Positions 1 to 7,762 are shown, numbered from the stretch's first letter. The stretch is DNA of 26,697 nucleotides from CAZPXF01 sp964590945 (GCA_964590945.1 CAZPXF010000023.1:1-26697); one strand, 5' to 3'. Notes: a model not told the origin generated them from the sequence alone. A program made the numbers and translations.

Positions 1-78
1 ACAGCGAAGGAAGCTCTGCATATCTATAAAAGCCGGGATATGTCGGAGAAAGTCTCCAGTTTCAGTTGTCAGTGCTGA
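1..78 (+). pseudogene. possible 3' remnant of a transposase
   Basis: An open frame enters from the left edge and stops at 76-78. Its first 17 residues (AKEALHIYKSRDMSEK region) resemble, from memory, the C-terminal part of IS1634/IS4-type transposases, where an (A)LxIYxxRDxxEK stretch is followed by a conserved phenylalanine and leucine/lysine segment. Here the sequence after EK (VSSFSCQC) does not continue the family pattern, so if the match is right the gene is broken. No terminal inverted repeat could be identified because the element would lie outside the window. It could equally be the tail of an unrelated gene. Confidence 0.3.
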
Positions 79-89
79 GACCGGAGACT
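51..89. terminator. hairpin, possible terminator
   Basis: AGTCTCCAGT (51-60) pairs with ACCGGAGACT (80-89) over 10 positions with one G-T pair, around a 19-nt loop, and is followed by TTT. The T-run is short, so termination is only a possibility. A second inverted repeat, CGGCGGA (129-135) with TCCGCCG (149-155), lies in the same gap. Confidence 0.35.
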
Positions 90-221
90 TTTAGGTTTAA
101 AATTTCTGGAAGTTCACAATGGAAGCTCCGGCGGAGCGCATCTGCAGATCCGCCGCTGGTATGGAAGCTTTGGAGGCTGGCTTTCAATATAATAAAATAC
201 ATAAAAATATATAAAAATATA

Positions 222-250
222 TTGACACAGGATGTATTTCTGTATATTAT
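222..250 (+). promoter_or_regulatory. sigma-A promoter for the HTH-Uma2 gene
   Basis: TTGACA (222-227) and TATTAT (245-250) are separated by exactly 17 bp. The 30 bp upstream are almost pure A/T with repeated ATAAAAATAT units (201-220), as in an UP element. The predicted start of transcription is about 257, giving a short leader with ribosome binding site GAGAGGAG at 268-275. Confidence 0.75.
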
Positions 251-284
251 AGATATATGATTCAAATGAGAGGAGTGCATTCTG

Positions 285-1112
285 ATGACCAGGGAAGAGA
301 TGCGGAGGATCAAGGAGGAGCGGGGTTACAGTTTCCGAAAGCTGTCGGAGTATTCGGGTGTGCCGGTCGTGACGATTCAGAAGATATTTTCCGGCGCTAC
401 GGAGAATCCGAGGAAAGCTACGCTGGATGCGATCGAGCGGGTTCTGTCCGCGGATGAAGGGATCTATCAGGGAAAGGCTTATGAGTATGCTTCGGTTACG
501 CACACGGATATGCTGAGAGAGACGCAGTCACCTTACGGAGTGGAGTATACGGGGAAAGGACATACACTGAAGGATTATTATGCGCTTCCGGAGGAACAGA
601 GAGTGGAACTGATCGACGGCGTGTTTTATGAGATGTCGGCGCCGGAGACTGTTCATCAGGATATAGAGGGATATATGCATGCAGCATTTTATGAATATAT
701 CCGGAAGACCGGGAAGCCATGTAAGGTATTTATGGCTCCGACAGATGTGCAGATCTGTTGTGATGACAGGAATATGGTGGAGCCGGATCTCCTGGTAGTC
801 TGCGACAGGGAGAAGATTAAGGGTTTTGGCATATACGGAGCGCCGGATTTCATACTGGAGATTCTCTCCAGATCCACGAGAAAGAAGGATATGACGGTCA
901 AGCTTTCGAAGTATGCTGAGGCGGGCGTCCGGGAGTATTGGATCATCGACCCGTATAAGGAGAAGCTGATCACCTATGATTTTACAGATGAAGATTATGT
1001 ACCGTGTGTATATCCGCTGGCGGGTAGTGTACCGGTGGCGATCTCCGGAGGAGAGCTTTCCATTGATCTGGAGCCTGTGGCGGAATCTATCAGAGAGTTA
1101 GGGAGTTTGTAA
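285..1112 (+). CDS. HTH domain fused to Uma2-type nuclease-fold protein
   Basis: 275 residues in two parts. Residues 1-58 look like a Cro/C1-type helix-turn-helix (ERGYSFRKLSEYSGVPVVTI, then a recognition-helix-like IQKIFSG). Residues 93-235 match the Uma2 (DUF820) family, which has the PD-(D/E)xK restriction-endonuclease fold: VEPDLLVV with Asp168, FILEILSRST with Glu192, Lys residues at 201-209, and GVREYWIIDP at 214-223. Uma2 proteins are commonly annotated as putative endonucleases but their biological role is largely unknown. The start ATG at 285 follows GAGAGGAG by 9 bp and is preceded by a strong promoter. The gene is followed after 1 bp by a dehydrogenase gene, so the two are probably cotranscribed. 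The HTH may let it bind its own promoter, which is inference. Both expected acidic residues are present, so the fold core looks intact. Confidence 0.85.
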   Translation: MTREEMRRIKEERGYSFRKLSEYSGVPVVTIQKIFSGATENPRKATLDAIERVLSADEGIYQGKAYEYASVTHTDMLRETQSPYGVEYTGKGHTLKDYYALPEEQRVELIDGVFYEMSAPETVHQDIEGYMHAAFYEYIRKTGKPCKVFMAPTDVQICCDDRNMVEPDLLVVCDREKIKGFGIYGAPDFILEILSRSTRKKDMTVKLSKYAEAGVREYWIIDPYKEKLITYDFTDEDYVPCVYPLAGSVPVAISGGELSIDLEPVAESIRELGSL

Positions 1113-1113
1113 T

Positions 1114-2061
1114 ATGACAGAGAAGAAGATTGTAATTATTGGAACAGGTCATGTCGGTTCGCAGTGCGCATATGCGCTTGCACAGCAGGGAATTGCAAAG
1201 CAGATCGTACTGATCGATAAAGATATGGAGAAGGCCAGGAGTCATGCCATGGACGTCGCAGACTGCGTGTGCTTCCACGGCAGCTCCGTTATCGTGCGGA
1301 CAGGAACGTACGACGATTGCAGGGATGCGGATATCATAGTCGTGTCCATCGGTGTATCGAGGAAGCCGGGACAGACCCGGCTGGATCTGCTGGATGATTC
1401 GATCGCGTGTGCGGATGAGATGCTCGGCCACATGCAGGGGATGGAGATTCCGGGTGTGATCATTTCGATCTCCAATCCGGCAGATATCATCGCGGATTAT
1501 ATCAGGAAGAAGACCGGCCTTCCGAAGAACCGGGTGTTCAGCACAGGTACCTCCCTGGATACTGCGAGGATGAGACGCACGGTAGGGGATCTCTGTAATG
1601 TGGCGCCGCACAGCGTGATCGGATATGCCATGGGAGAGCACGGAGATTCCTCCATGATACCGTTTTCGCATCTGACGATCCAGGGGAAGAGTTATCTGGA
1701 ACTGAAGGAGGAGGATCCGGAACGTTTTGGAGCCCTCAGCGAGACCTATATTACGGAGCGAACGCATCTGCGCGGTATGGATATTGTGATCGGAAAGGGT
1801 TCCACCGAATTCGGTATCGCAAGTGCACTCGCGGATATGGCGAAGGCAGTGATGATGGATGAGCACCGGGTGCTTCCGGCATCGCCGCTTTTGGATGGTG
1901 AGTACGGACAGAGCGGCATTCACGCCGGGGTTCCGTGTATCATCGGGAAGAATGGCATAGAGAAGATCGTTCAGCTCCGCCTGAGCGGAGAAGAGAAGCA
2001 GGCATTTGATGCGTCCTGTGAGGTGATCCGTGAGTATATTTCCCGCGTGGAAAGCTGTTAA
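1114..2061 (+). CDS. lactate/malate dehydrogenase family protein
   Basis: 315 residues, the normal length for the family, which interconverts 2-hydroxy acids and 2-keto acids with NAD(H) in the cytosol. Visible features: Rossmann loop GTGHVG (10-15), Asp35 after the second strand (expected for NAD preference), SNPAD (120-124), GTSLDTARMR with Asp149 and substrate-carboxylate Arg152, and GEHGDS with catalytic His176. Overall wording (LDTAR, GKGSTEFGIA) is closest to bacterial L-lactate dehydrogenase. However the active-site loop reads VSRKPGQTR, which puts Arg83 where lactate dehydrogenases carry the specificity Gln (Gln102, dogfish numbering); Arg there is the malate dehydrogenase residue. 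Substrate is therefore uncertain: malate/oxaloacetate or another dicarboxylate is possible. It starts 1 bp after the Uma2 gene stop, so translational coupling is likely. Confidence 0.85.
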   Translation: MTEKKIVIIGTGHVGSQCAYALAQQGIAKQIVLIDKDMEKARSHAMDVADCVCFHGSSVIVRTGTYDDCRDADIIVVSIGVSRKPGQTRLDLLDDSIACADEMLGHMQGMEIPGVIISISNPADIIADYIRKKTGLPKNRVFSTGTSLDTARMRRTVGDLCNVAPHSVIGYAMGEHGDSSMIPFSHLTIQGKSYLELKEEDPERFGALSETYITERTHLRGMDIVIGKGSTEFGIASALADMAKAVMMDEHRVLPASPLLDGEYGQSGIHAGVPCIIGKNGIEKIVQLRLSGEEKQAFDASCEVIREYISRVESC

Positions 2062-2219
2062 GCGTCGACGGAATGAGTCCGCATATTGTGAATAAAATCA
2101 TTCTTTTCCGGTATTCTATATGATAGCAGAGACAGAAGGCCGCCATTTTGTTTTATGGAATGGCAGGAGCCTGCATCAGCAAATAGCGGATCTTGCATCC
2201 GTGAAAGGAAGGACATGGA

Positions 2220-3449
2220 ATGAAGACATTTCACGAATTATATTTGGATATACTCAAGCAGGAAAGCAGGAAAGGGCGGGAGCTGATCGGGGATTATGAA
2301 CCGGCGCATCTGGACTGTCTGCTCCATCCGGAGAGATATGCTCCGGTGATCGTGACAGGGGACTGCGGTTCCTGTGAGGAAGAGCGGGCGTGCAGAAACA
2401 GTTGTGTTTTCGATGCGATCGAGGTCAGGGATGGAAGGATTTGCATCGATCCCGGAAAATGTGTCGGATGCGGGATATGCGTGGATGTATGCAGGCTGGA
2501 GCGCCTTGCTGAGAACAAAGATGTATTGCCGGTGCTGCGGGCGGTGAGAGAGAAAAAGAGAGATGTCTATGCGCTTATCGCTCCGGCATTCACCGGGCAG
2601 TTTGGAGAAAAGGCAACCCCGGGGCGGCTCAGAAGCGCACTGAAAGCAGTCGGTTTTAAAGGGATGGTGGAGGTAGCGGTTTTCGCGGATATACTGACAC
2701 TGAAGGAAGCGTTGGAATTTGACCGGAATGTTGTGGAGAAGGATGATTTCCAGTTAACAAGCTGCTGCTGTCCGGTCTGGATCGCGATGATCCGGAAGGT
2801 TTACAGCGAGTTGATCCCGCATGTGCCGGGAGCGGTCTCTCCGATGATCGCTGCGGGACGAGTCGTCAAAAAGATCTATCCGGATGCAGTTACCGTGTTC
2901 ATTGGCCCGTGCATGGCGAAAAAGAAGGAAGCGCGGGAGGAGGATATTGCAGACGCCGTGGACTATGTTCTGACATTTGAGGAGGTCAGGGATATATTTG
3001 AGGCGGCAGAGATATGCCCGGAGGAGCTTCCGGAGGATGCCCGGGAACATGCTTCGCGTGCGGGACGTATTTATGCGCGGACGGGCGGCGTCAGCGAAGC
3101 AGTCAGGGAGACCGTGAATCAGCTGGATCCGGACAAAAGGATCAAAGTGAAAGCGGAGCGGGCGGACGGTGTTCCTGCATGCAGAGCGCTGATTGAAAGG
3201 ATTCAGAAAGGGGAGACCGACGCCAATTTTTTTGAGGGGATGGCATGTAAGGGCGGCTGCGTCGGAGGCCCAAAGGCTGTGATCGACAGAGAAGCAGGAA
3301 GAAAGCAGGTGAACACCTATGCAGATGCATCCGTCTATCGTACACCGCTTGAGAATCCTTTTGTGATGGAGCTCCTGGCGCGGTCAGGCTTCGAATCTGT
3401 CGGCAGTTTTTTAGAAAAGAGCGATATCCTGACGAGAGATTTCGGATAA
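2220..3449 (+). CDS. soluble [FeFe]-hydrogenase-like protein
   Basis: 409 residues. The N-terminal part has two Fe-S motifs: Cys49, 52, 58, 62 (spacing x2, x5, x3) and Cys81, 84, 87, 91 (CVGCGICVDVC), typical of an electron-feeding ferredoxin domain. The rest is the [FeFe]-hydrogenase H-cluster domain with all three signatures: L1 TSCCCPVW (180-187), L2 GPCMAKKKE (229-237, Cys231) and L3 GMACKGGCVGGPK (340-352, Cys343 and Cys347). The four H-cluster ligands would be Cys184, 231, 343 and 347, with Cys183 at the proton-relay position. The L2 Met is replaced by Gly and L3 ends in GGP rather than GGGQ, which separates it from classical catalytic enzymes (CpI type) and fits the group B type, whose role is less known. 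No HydEFG maturases or partner subunits are in the window. A ribosome binding site AAGGAAGG (2206-2213) precedes the ATG at 2220. Confidence 0.85.
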   Translation: MKTFHELYLDILKQESRKGRELIGDYEPAHLDCLLHPERYAPVIVTGDCGSCEEERACRNSCVFDAIEVRDGRICIDPGKCVGCGICVDVCRLERLAENKDVLPVLRAVREKKRDVYALIAPAFTGQFGEKATPGRLRSALKAVGFKGMVEVAVFADILTLKEALEFDRNVVEKDDFQLTSCCCPVWIAMIRKVYSELIPHVPGAVSPMIAAGRVVKKIYPDAVTVFIGPCMAKKKEAREEDIADAVDYVLTFEEVRDIFEAAEICPEELPEDAREHASRAGRIYARTGGVSEAVRETVNQLDPDKRIKVKAERADGVPACRALIERIQKGETDANFFEGMACKGGCVGGPKAVIDREAGRKQVNTYADASVYRTPLENPFVMELLARSGFESVGSFLEKSDILTRDFG

Positions 3450-3477
3450 AAATTCTGTCCGCTTACTCTGGTATAAG

Positions 3478-3514
3478 CTGCCGCTTCACGAATTATTATT
3501 CGTGAAAGCGACAG
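3478..3514. terminator. hairpin between convergent genes
   Basis: CGCTTCACGAAT (3482-3493) faces ATTCGTGAAAGCG (3498-3510) around a TATT loop with one bulged A, extended by CTG/CAG. It lies between the convergent hydrogenase-like and MATE genes. There is no T-run on either side, so it may be a weak terminator or an RNA-stabilising end rather than a classical intrinsic terminator. Confidence 0.5.
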
Positions 3515-3536
3515 TCTTGCCTGCAGATATCACAGA

Positions 3537-4898
3537 TCATTCTCTGCGTCGTTTGGCTTTTCTGTAAAAATAATACGGCGTCAGCGCCAGCAATGTTGCG
3601 GTCCATGCCAGAGGATAGCTTGTCATGATCGTTTTCAGCGCCGGATGCTCTGGAGTGACAAACAGAAGCCACGGTACTCTTACAAGACAGACCCCGCAGA
3701 GTGTAATGATCGTAGGAACGATCACATCGCCAAGTCCTCGGAGTGCGCCCATCAGAATTTCGACAAATACGTAGACAATATAGCTCGGCACCAGAAACAC
3801 AAGCATATAGATACCGATTTCGATGACCGTCGCATCCGTTGTGAAAAGATAGAAGAGCGGATAGCGGATCAGGATCATGAGGACAAGTATACCGCCGCAT
3901 ACGCCTACCGCCATAGCAAGGCAGATACGGATGCTGCGGTAAACGCGCTTTAAGTTGCCTGCGCCGTAATTCTGGCCGGCAAAGGTTGTGATCGAGATTC
4001 CGAAAGCGCCGCAGACAGTCCAGAAGATCATATCGACCTTGCCGAATGCGCCCCATGCCGCCGCCGTATTCGTTCCGAGACTGTTGATGGCGGTCTGAAT
4101 GATGATATTTGTCAGACCATAGATGCAGCCCTGAAATGCGCCCGGGAGACCGATGCGGAGCTCGGAGAGCAGCGTCCTGGTGTGAATCCGTATTTTTGAC
4201 GGCAGCAGCTTCAGAGAGTCATAAGAATGCATCAAAGCATGGATGACAAATATGGCGCTGATACACTGGGAGATTACGGTCGCGGCTGCAGCTCCGGCTA
4301 TTCCCATATTCAGTCCGATGACAAAAAGCATGTCCAAAATGATATTCGAGATCGAGCAGATGATCAGATAGATAAACGGCCTTTTGGAGTCGCCGATGGC
4401 GCGCATGATGGCAGCGCCCATATTGTAGATCATCGTTGGAACCGCTCCGATAAAATAGATCCGGACATATACGATGGCATCTGCCAGGATCTCCTCCGGC
4501 GTCTTCATGGCGGATAATATCTGTGGCGCTAAAAGGAAGCCGATCACGGTGATAATAATACTTGCGATTACGGACATTGCCGCAGCCGTGTGGAGGCTGA
4601 TGTGGATTCCATTTTTATTTTTGGCGCCGTACTGCTGTGAGATGATAACGGCAGCCCCGTTGGAGAGTCCATTGAAAAACTGGACGATAATAAGAGAAAT
4701 GACCATGGCTGAGCCTCCGACGCTTGCAAGAGCTTCCTTCCCCACGAAGCGTCCCACGATGATAGCGTCGGCGGTGTTATATAATTGCTGAAACAATGTT
4801 CCGGCGGCGATCGGGAAAAAGAAGATCAGAAGCTGTTTCCAAATGACGCCCTCGGTGATCTGGTTATTTTCTATGTTCTCCATACTCTTCAAAGACAC
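3537..4898 (-). CDS. MATE family multidrug/Na+ (H+) efflux transporter
   Basis: 453 residues, the usual size for the MATE family, which exports cationic drugs and metabolites in exchange for Na+ or H+. About 12 hydrophobic segments are visible in two similar halves: the first begins with FFFPIAAGTLFQQLYNTADA (29-48) followed by IIVGRFVGKEAL, and the second with GLPGAFQGCIYGLTNIIIQT followed by NSLGTNTAAAWG; GQNYGAGNLKR is a common MATE loop. The chosen start is GTG at 4898, because GGGGGAGGG (complement of 4905-4913) sits 6-7 bp upstream; the internal ATG five codons later is too far from it. It is transcribed alone from its own promoter, divergently from cysE. Substrate cannot be read from sequence. 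Confidence 0.92.
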   Translation of the reverse strand: MSLKSMENIENNQITEGVIWKQLLIFFFPIAAGTLFQQLYNTADAIIVGRFVGKEALASVGGSAMVISLIIVQFFNGLSNGAAVIISQQYGAKNKNGIHISLHTAAAMSVIASIIITVIGFLLAPQILSAMKTPEEILADAIVYVRIYFIGAVPTMIYNMGAAIMRAIGDSKRPFIYLIICSISNIILDMLFVIGLNMGIAGAAAATVISQCISAIFVIHALMHSYDSLKLLPSKIRIHTRTLLSELRIGLPGAFQGCIYGLTNIIIQTAINSLGTNTAAAWGAFGKVDMIFWTVCGAFGISITTFAGQNYGAGNLKRVYRSIRICLAMAVGVCGGILVLMILIRYPLFYLFTTDATVIEIGIYMLVFLVPSYIVYVFVEILMGALRGLGDVIVPTIITLCGVCLVRVPWLLFVTPEHPALKTIMTSYPLAWTATLLALTPYYFYRKAKRRRE

Positions 4899-4966
4899 AA
4901 AAATCCCTCCCCCTGAAATGCTGTTTTGTTGATTTTTATATGGATTGAAAAATATGCCGTGTTAGT

Positions 4967-4995
4967 ATCATACAACTTTGTTTTAAGAAGGTCAA
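4967..4995 (-). promoter_or_regulatory. promoter of the MATE gene
   Basis: Reading the minus strand, TTGACC (complement of 4990-4995) and TATGAT (complement of 4967-4972) are 17 bp apart. It gives a leader of about 60 nt before the GTG start. Confidence 0.65.
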
Positions 4996-5037
4996 TAATC
5001 GGAATACGGTTTGGTCTGATATGCTGCAGATTAATGA

Positions 5038-5065
5038 TTGACATTTCTCAGTAAAGATGTATAAT
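5038..5065 (+). promoter_or_regulatory. promoter of the serine acetyltransferase gene
   Basis: Consensus TTGACA (5038-5043) and TATAAT (5060-5065) are separated by 16 bp. The expected start of transcription, about 5072, falls at the left edge of the palindrome listed next. Confidence 0.8.
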
Positions 5066-5070
5066 ATCTC

Positions 5071-5097
5071 TTATACCTATCAGATTGATAGGAATAA
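5071..5097. promoter_or_regulatory. 27-bp palindrome, candidate operator of cysE
   Basis: TTATACCTATCA (5071-5082) and TGATAGGAATAA (5086-5097) are inverted copies with one mismatch around GAT. It begins 6 bp after a consensus -10 box, where a bound repressor would block transcription. The core CCTATnnnATAGG-like layout with flanking A/T and a GGAAT end resembles sites of Rrf2-family regulators (CymR/IscR type) that control cysteine genes in Firmicutes; that assignment is inference. The regulator gene is not in the window. Confidence 0.6.
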
Positions 5098-5118
5098 AAT
5101 ATTTATAGCGAGGATATT

Positions 5119-6081
5119 ATGGAAAGACCGATTGAATGCGAGATCAGGGGAATAGCAGCGAATCTCCTGAATGACTATAACAGCGACCGTGCAATTGACC
5201 AGATTGAGCTTTTCAGCCAGCCTGACACGGATCTTATCAAGGAGATTACAGCGAAGCTTTTAAAGATCGTGTTTCCGGGATTTTACCGGGAGACGGGTTA
5301 CCGATTTTATAATCAGAGAAGCAGGCTTACGGTACTGATCGAGGATGTTATGTATAATCTGAATAAACAGATTGCAATTGCGCTTCGTCAGCTTCCGGAG
5401 AATGCGGAAAAGACAGAAGAGGAAATTGAACTGGATTCGCAGAATATTTCTGTAGATTTTTTTAAAAAGATTCCCCAGATCCGCGAGTATCTGGAGACCG
5501 ATGTCCAGGCGTTTTTTGACGGGGATCCGGCGGCGTTTAATAAGAATGAGATCATTCTTTGTTATCCGGGACTCTATGCGATCACAGTAAACCGGATCGC
5601 GCATGAGCTTTTTCTGCTTGGCGTTCCGCTGATCCCGAGAATTATGACGGAGCACGCTCACAACTTAACCGGAATCGATATTCATCCGGGCGCGACGATC
5701 GGCAAATATTTCTTTATCGATCACGGCACAGGTATTGTAGTTGGTGAGACGACAATTATCGGAGATAATGTAAAGGTATATCAGGGCGTGACGATCGGAG
5801 CTCTTTCTACGAGAGGCGGACAGAGACTGAAAGGTACGAAGAGACATCCTACGATCGAGGACAATGTAACGATCTATTCCGGCGCGTCTATTCTCGGAGG
5901 CGAGACTGTGATCGGGCATGATTCTGTGATCGGAAGTAATGCTTTCATTACGAAATCTGTAGATCCGGGAATGACGGTAAGCATCAAAAATCAGGAGCTG
6001 AACCTGAGAAATCACAATGGAAAGAGTGTATTTGAGACGACAGAGCTGGAACAGGATGATCATTGGTTTTATGTCATTTAA
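5119..6081 (+). CDS. cysE: serine O-acetyltransferase
   Basis: 320 residues. It transfers acetyl from acetyl-CoA to L-serine, giving O-acetylserine, the precursor of cysteine. The C-terminal half is a left-handed beta-helix with hexapeptide repeats (IHPGATIG, IVVGETTIIG, VKVYQGVTIG, VTIYSGASILGG, TVIGHDSVIG). Catalytic residues by comparison with E. coli CysE are Asp187 (in GIDIHP) and His202 (in FIDHGTG). The N-terminal helical part is long, as in the EpsC-like/anaerobe type rather than the short Bacillus type. The gene is monocistronic: its own promoter and palindrome lie upstream and two hairpins downstream. The ATG at 5119 is preceded only by a modest GCGAGG site. A cysK partner is not seen. 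Confidence 0.93.
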   Translation: MERPIECEIRGIAANLLNDYNSDRAIDQIELFSQPDTDLIKEITAKLLKIVFPGFYRETGYRFYNQRSRLTVLIEDVMYNLNKQIAIALRQLPENAEKTEEEIELDSQNISVDFFKKIPQIREYLETDVQAFFDGDPAAFNKNEIILCYPGLYAITVNRIAHELFLLGVPLIPRIMTEHAHNLTGIDIHPGATIGKYFFIDHGTGIVVGETTIIGDNVKVYQGVTIGALSTRGGQRLKGTKRHPTIEDNVTIYSGASILGGETVIGHDSVIGSNAFITKSVDPGMTVSIKNQELNLRNHNGKSVFETTELEQDDHWFYVI

Positions 6082-6089
6082 GCATGCGG

Positions 6090-6144
6090 CTGGCAACGAA
6101 AAGGAACCTCCACCGGAGCTTCCTTTCGCATACCTGGCAACGAA
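6090..6144. repeat. 11-bp direct repeat flanking a hairpin
   Basis: CTGGCAACGAA occurs at 6090-6100 and again at 6134-6144, either side of the hairpin at 6097-6128. The significance is unknown; it could be a small duplicated or inserted unit. Confidence 0.5.
6097..6128. repeat. inverted repeat downstream of cysE
   Basis: CGAAAAGGAA (6097-6106) pairs with TTCCTTTCG (6120-6128), with CTCC/GGAG continuing inside after a C/C mismatch, loop ACC. No T-run follows, so it is probably not itself the terminator. Confidence 0.55.
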
Positions 6145-6146
6145 TG

Positions 6147-6187
6147 ATGGGTATATATGCGATACTTTCACATATATACCCATTTTA
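6147..6187 (+). terminator. terminator of cysE
   Basis: ATGGGTATATATG (6147-6159) and CATATATACCCAT (6171-6183) are a perfect 13-bp inverted repeat followed by TTT on the + strand. It separates cysE from the convergent aminopeptidase gene and may work in both directions. Confidence 0.65.
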
Positions 6188-6218
6188 AATACATAATTTG
6201 ACGAAGTGCAGAAGAATT

Positions 6219-7601
6219 CTATTCCATATCTGTCAAAAATGCCCGGTATCCGCGAACCGCTTCATAGATATCCGCTTTGCTTGCAGCCTCCATCGGGGCG
6301 TGCATACTGAGGATTGCAAGACCGCTGTCGATGACCTCCATGCCATATTTTGCCATGATCCATGCGATCGTTCCGCCGCCCCCGGCGTCTACCTTACCAA
6401 GCTCCGCAGTCTGGAACATGATCTGGTTATCGTCCATGATCTTCCGGAGTGCGGCGATATATTCTGCATTGGCGTCGCTGGAACCGGCTTTGCCGCCGGA
6501 ACCGGTGTACTTGTTGAATACAAGACCTTTCCCCAGGAAGGCTCCGTTTTTCTTTTCAAATACGTCTCCATATAAAGGATCAAAGCCGGCGCTGACATCG
6601 GAGGAGAGCATTTTGGAGTTCTGAAGCGCACGGCGAAGGGAGAGCGCAGAAGAGTATCCCATCAGATTCAGAACTTCTGCAGTCATATTTTCAAAGTAAC
6701 GGGACTGCATGCCGCTGGCACCGTAACTTCCAATCTCTTCCTTATCCACAAGAAGGCAGCAGGCAGTGCGCTTTGGAGTATCGATATCCAGCATAGCCAT
6801 CAGCGATGTAAACGCACAGATACGGTCGTCCTGTCCGTAAGCTAAGATCATACTCCGGTCAAATCCGAGATCTCTTGCTTTTCCTGCCGGAACAATCTCC
6901 AGTTCTGCGGAAAGAAAATCATCTTCTTCCATGTCATAGGCGTCCTTCAGAAGCTTTAATATATTTTTCCTGACGGCGTCCTTTTCCTCGCCGCCGAGCG
7001 GGACGCTTCCAATAAGAAGATCCATCTTCTCGCCTTCAATGACTTTGTTGGCATTTTTTTCAAGCTGCTCGTGTGAAAGGTGAACCAGAAGATCTGTAAT
7101 GGTAAATACAGGGTCTGTATCCTTTTCACCGATGCTGACTGTGATGACCGAGCCGTCTTTTTTGGCGATCACTCCATGGATCGCGAGAGGGATCGTGACC
7201 CACTGATACTTTTTGATCCCGCCATAATAATGTGTGTCCAGATATGCAAAACCATTGTCTTCGTAAAGCGGATTCTGCTTCACGTCAATACGCGGGGAAT
7301 CAATGTGCGCGCCGAGGATATTCATTCCATGCTCCGGATTTTCAGTACCGATATGGTAGAGGATCATGGTCTTGTCATTGTATACGGCGTAAACCTTGTC
7401 CCCGGCCTTTAACGCGCGGCCCTCTTTTATATAATCTGAGAGCGGAAGATAACCGGCCTTTTTTGCCATGTCTGTGGAAATATATACACATTCCCGCTCT
7501 GTTTTTCCTGCATCGAGGCAGGCTTTATATTTTTCATTGACCTCATGCACCTTCTGAAGCTGCATTTCGCTGAAGGTTTCCCAAAGAGTTTTATTTTCCA
7601 T
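6219..7601 (-). CDS. M18 family aminopeptidase
   Basis: 460 residues from the chosen start. M18 enzymes are cytosolic, two-metal (Zn or Co) aminopeptidases that remove N-terminal residues from peptides and form dodecamers. Motifs in order: LGAHIDSPRID (metal-ligand His and Asp, about residues 97-106), GQDDR, VDKEEIGSYGASG (the catalytic and metal Glu pair), SSDVSAGFDPLY, the Gly/Ser-rich GSGGKAGSSDANAE, and MHAPMEAASKADIYE with the last metal His. An upstream in-frame ATG at 7607 leaves only 2 bp after AAAGGAG, while the ATG at 7601 leaves 8 bp, so 7601 is preferred. The gene stands alone with its own promoter. No signal peptide is visible. Confidence 0.93.
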   Translation of the reverse strand: MENKTLWETFSEMQLQKVHEVNEKYKACLDAGKTERECVYISTDMAKKAGYLPLSDYIKEGRALKAGDKVYAVYNDKTMILYHIGTENPEHGMNILGAHIDSPRIDVKQNPLYEDNGFAYLDTHYYGGIKKYQWVTIPLAIHGVIAKKDGSVITVSIGEKDTDPVFTITDLLVHLSHEQLEKNANKVIEGEKMDLLIGSVPLGGEEKDAVRKNILKLLKDAYDMEEDDFLSAELEIVPAGKARDLGFDRSMILAYGQDDRICAFTSLMAMLDIDTPKRTACCLLVDKEEIGSYGASGMQSRYFENMTAEVLNLMGYSSALSLRRALQNSKMLSSDVSAGFDPLYGDVFEKKNGAFLGKGLVFNKYTGSGGKAGSSDANAEYIAALRKIMDDNQIMFQTAELGKVDAGGGGTIAWIMAKYGMEVIDSGLAILSMHAPMEAASKADIYEAVRGYRAFLTDME

Positions 7602-7662
7602 AATCATAGCTCCTTTCTGTCATATAAGATGTGCAATTACGGGAAAAGTAATCGCTTTCCTA

Positions 7663-7690
7663 ATTATAGCATACTAAAAAAAACAGTCAA
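7663..7690 (-). promoter_or_regulatory. promoter of the M18 aminopeptidase gene
   Basis: On the minus strand TTGACT (complement of 7685-7690) and TATAAT (complement of 7663-7668) are 16 bp apart, giving a leader of about 50 nt. Confidence 0.65.
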
Positions 7691-7762
7691 TGAAATTTGT
7701 GAAGATGTTCTAAGACTAACGTTCAATTTGCTGAAAATATTAGAAATAAATCACAAAAAGGA

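Noticed and set aside
3645..4791. Open frames on the + strand across the MATE gene
   Set aside because: They mirror the codons of a well-supported membrane transporter and have no ribosome binding sites or family features.
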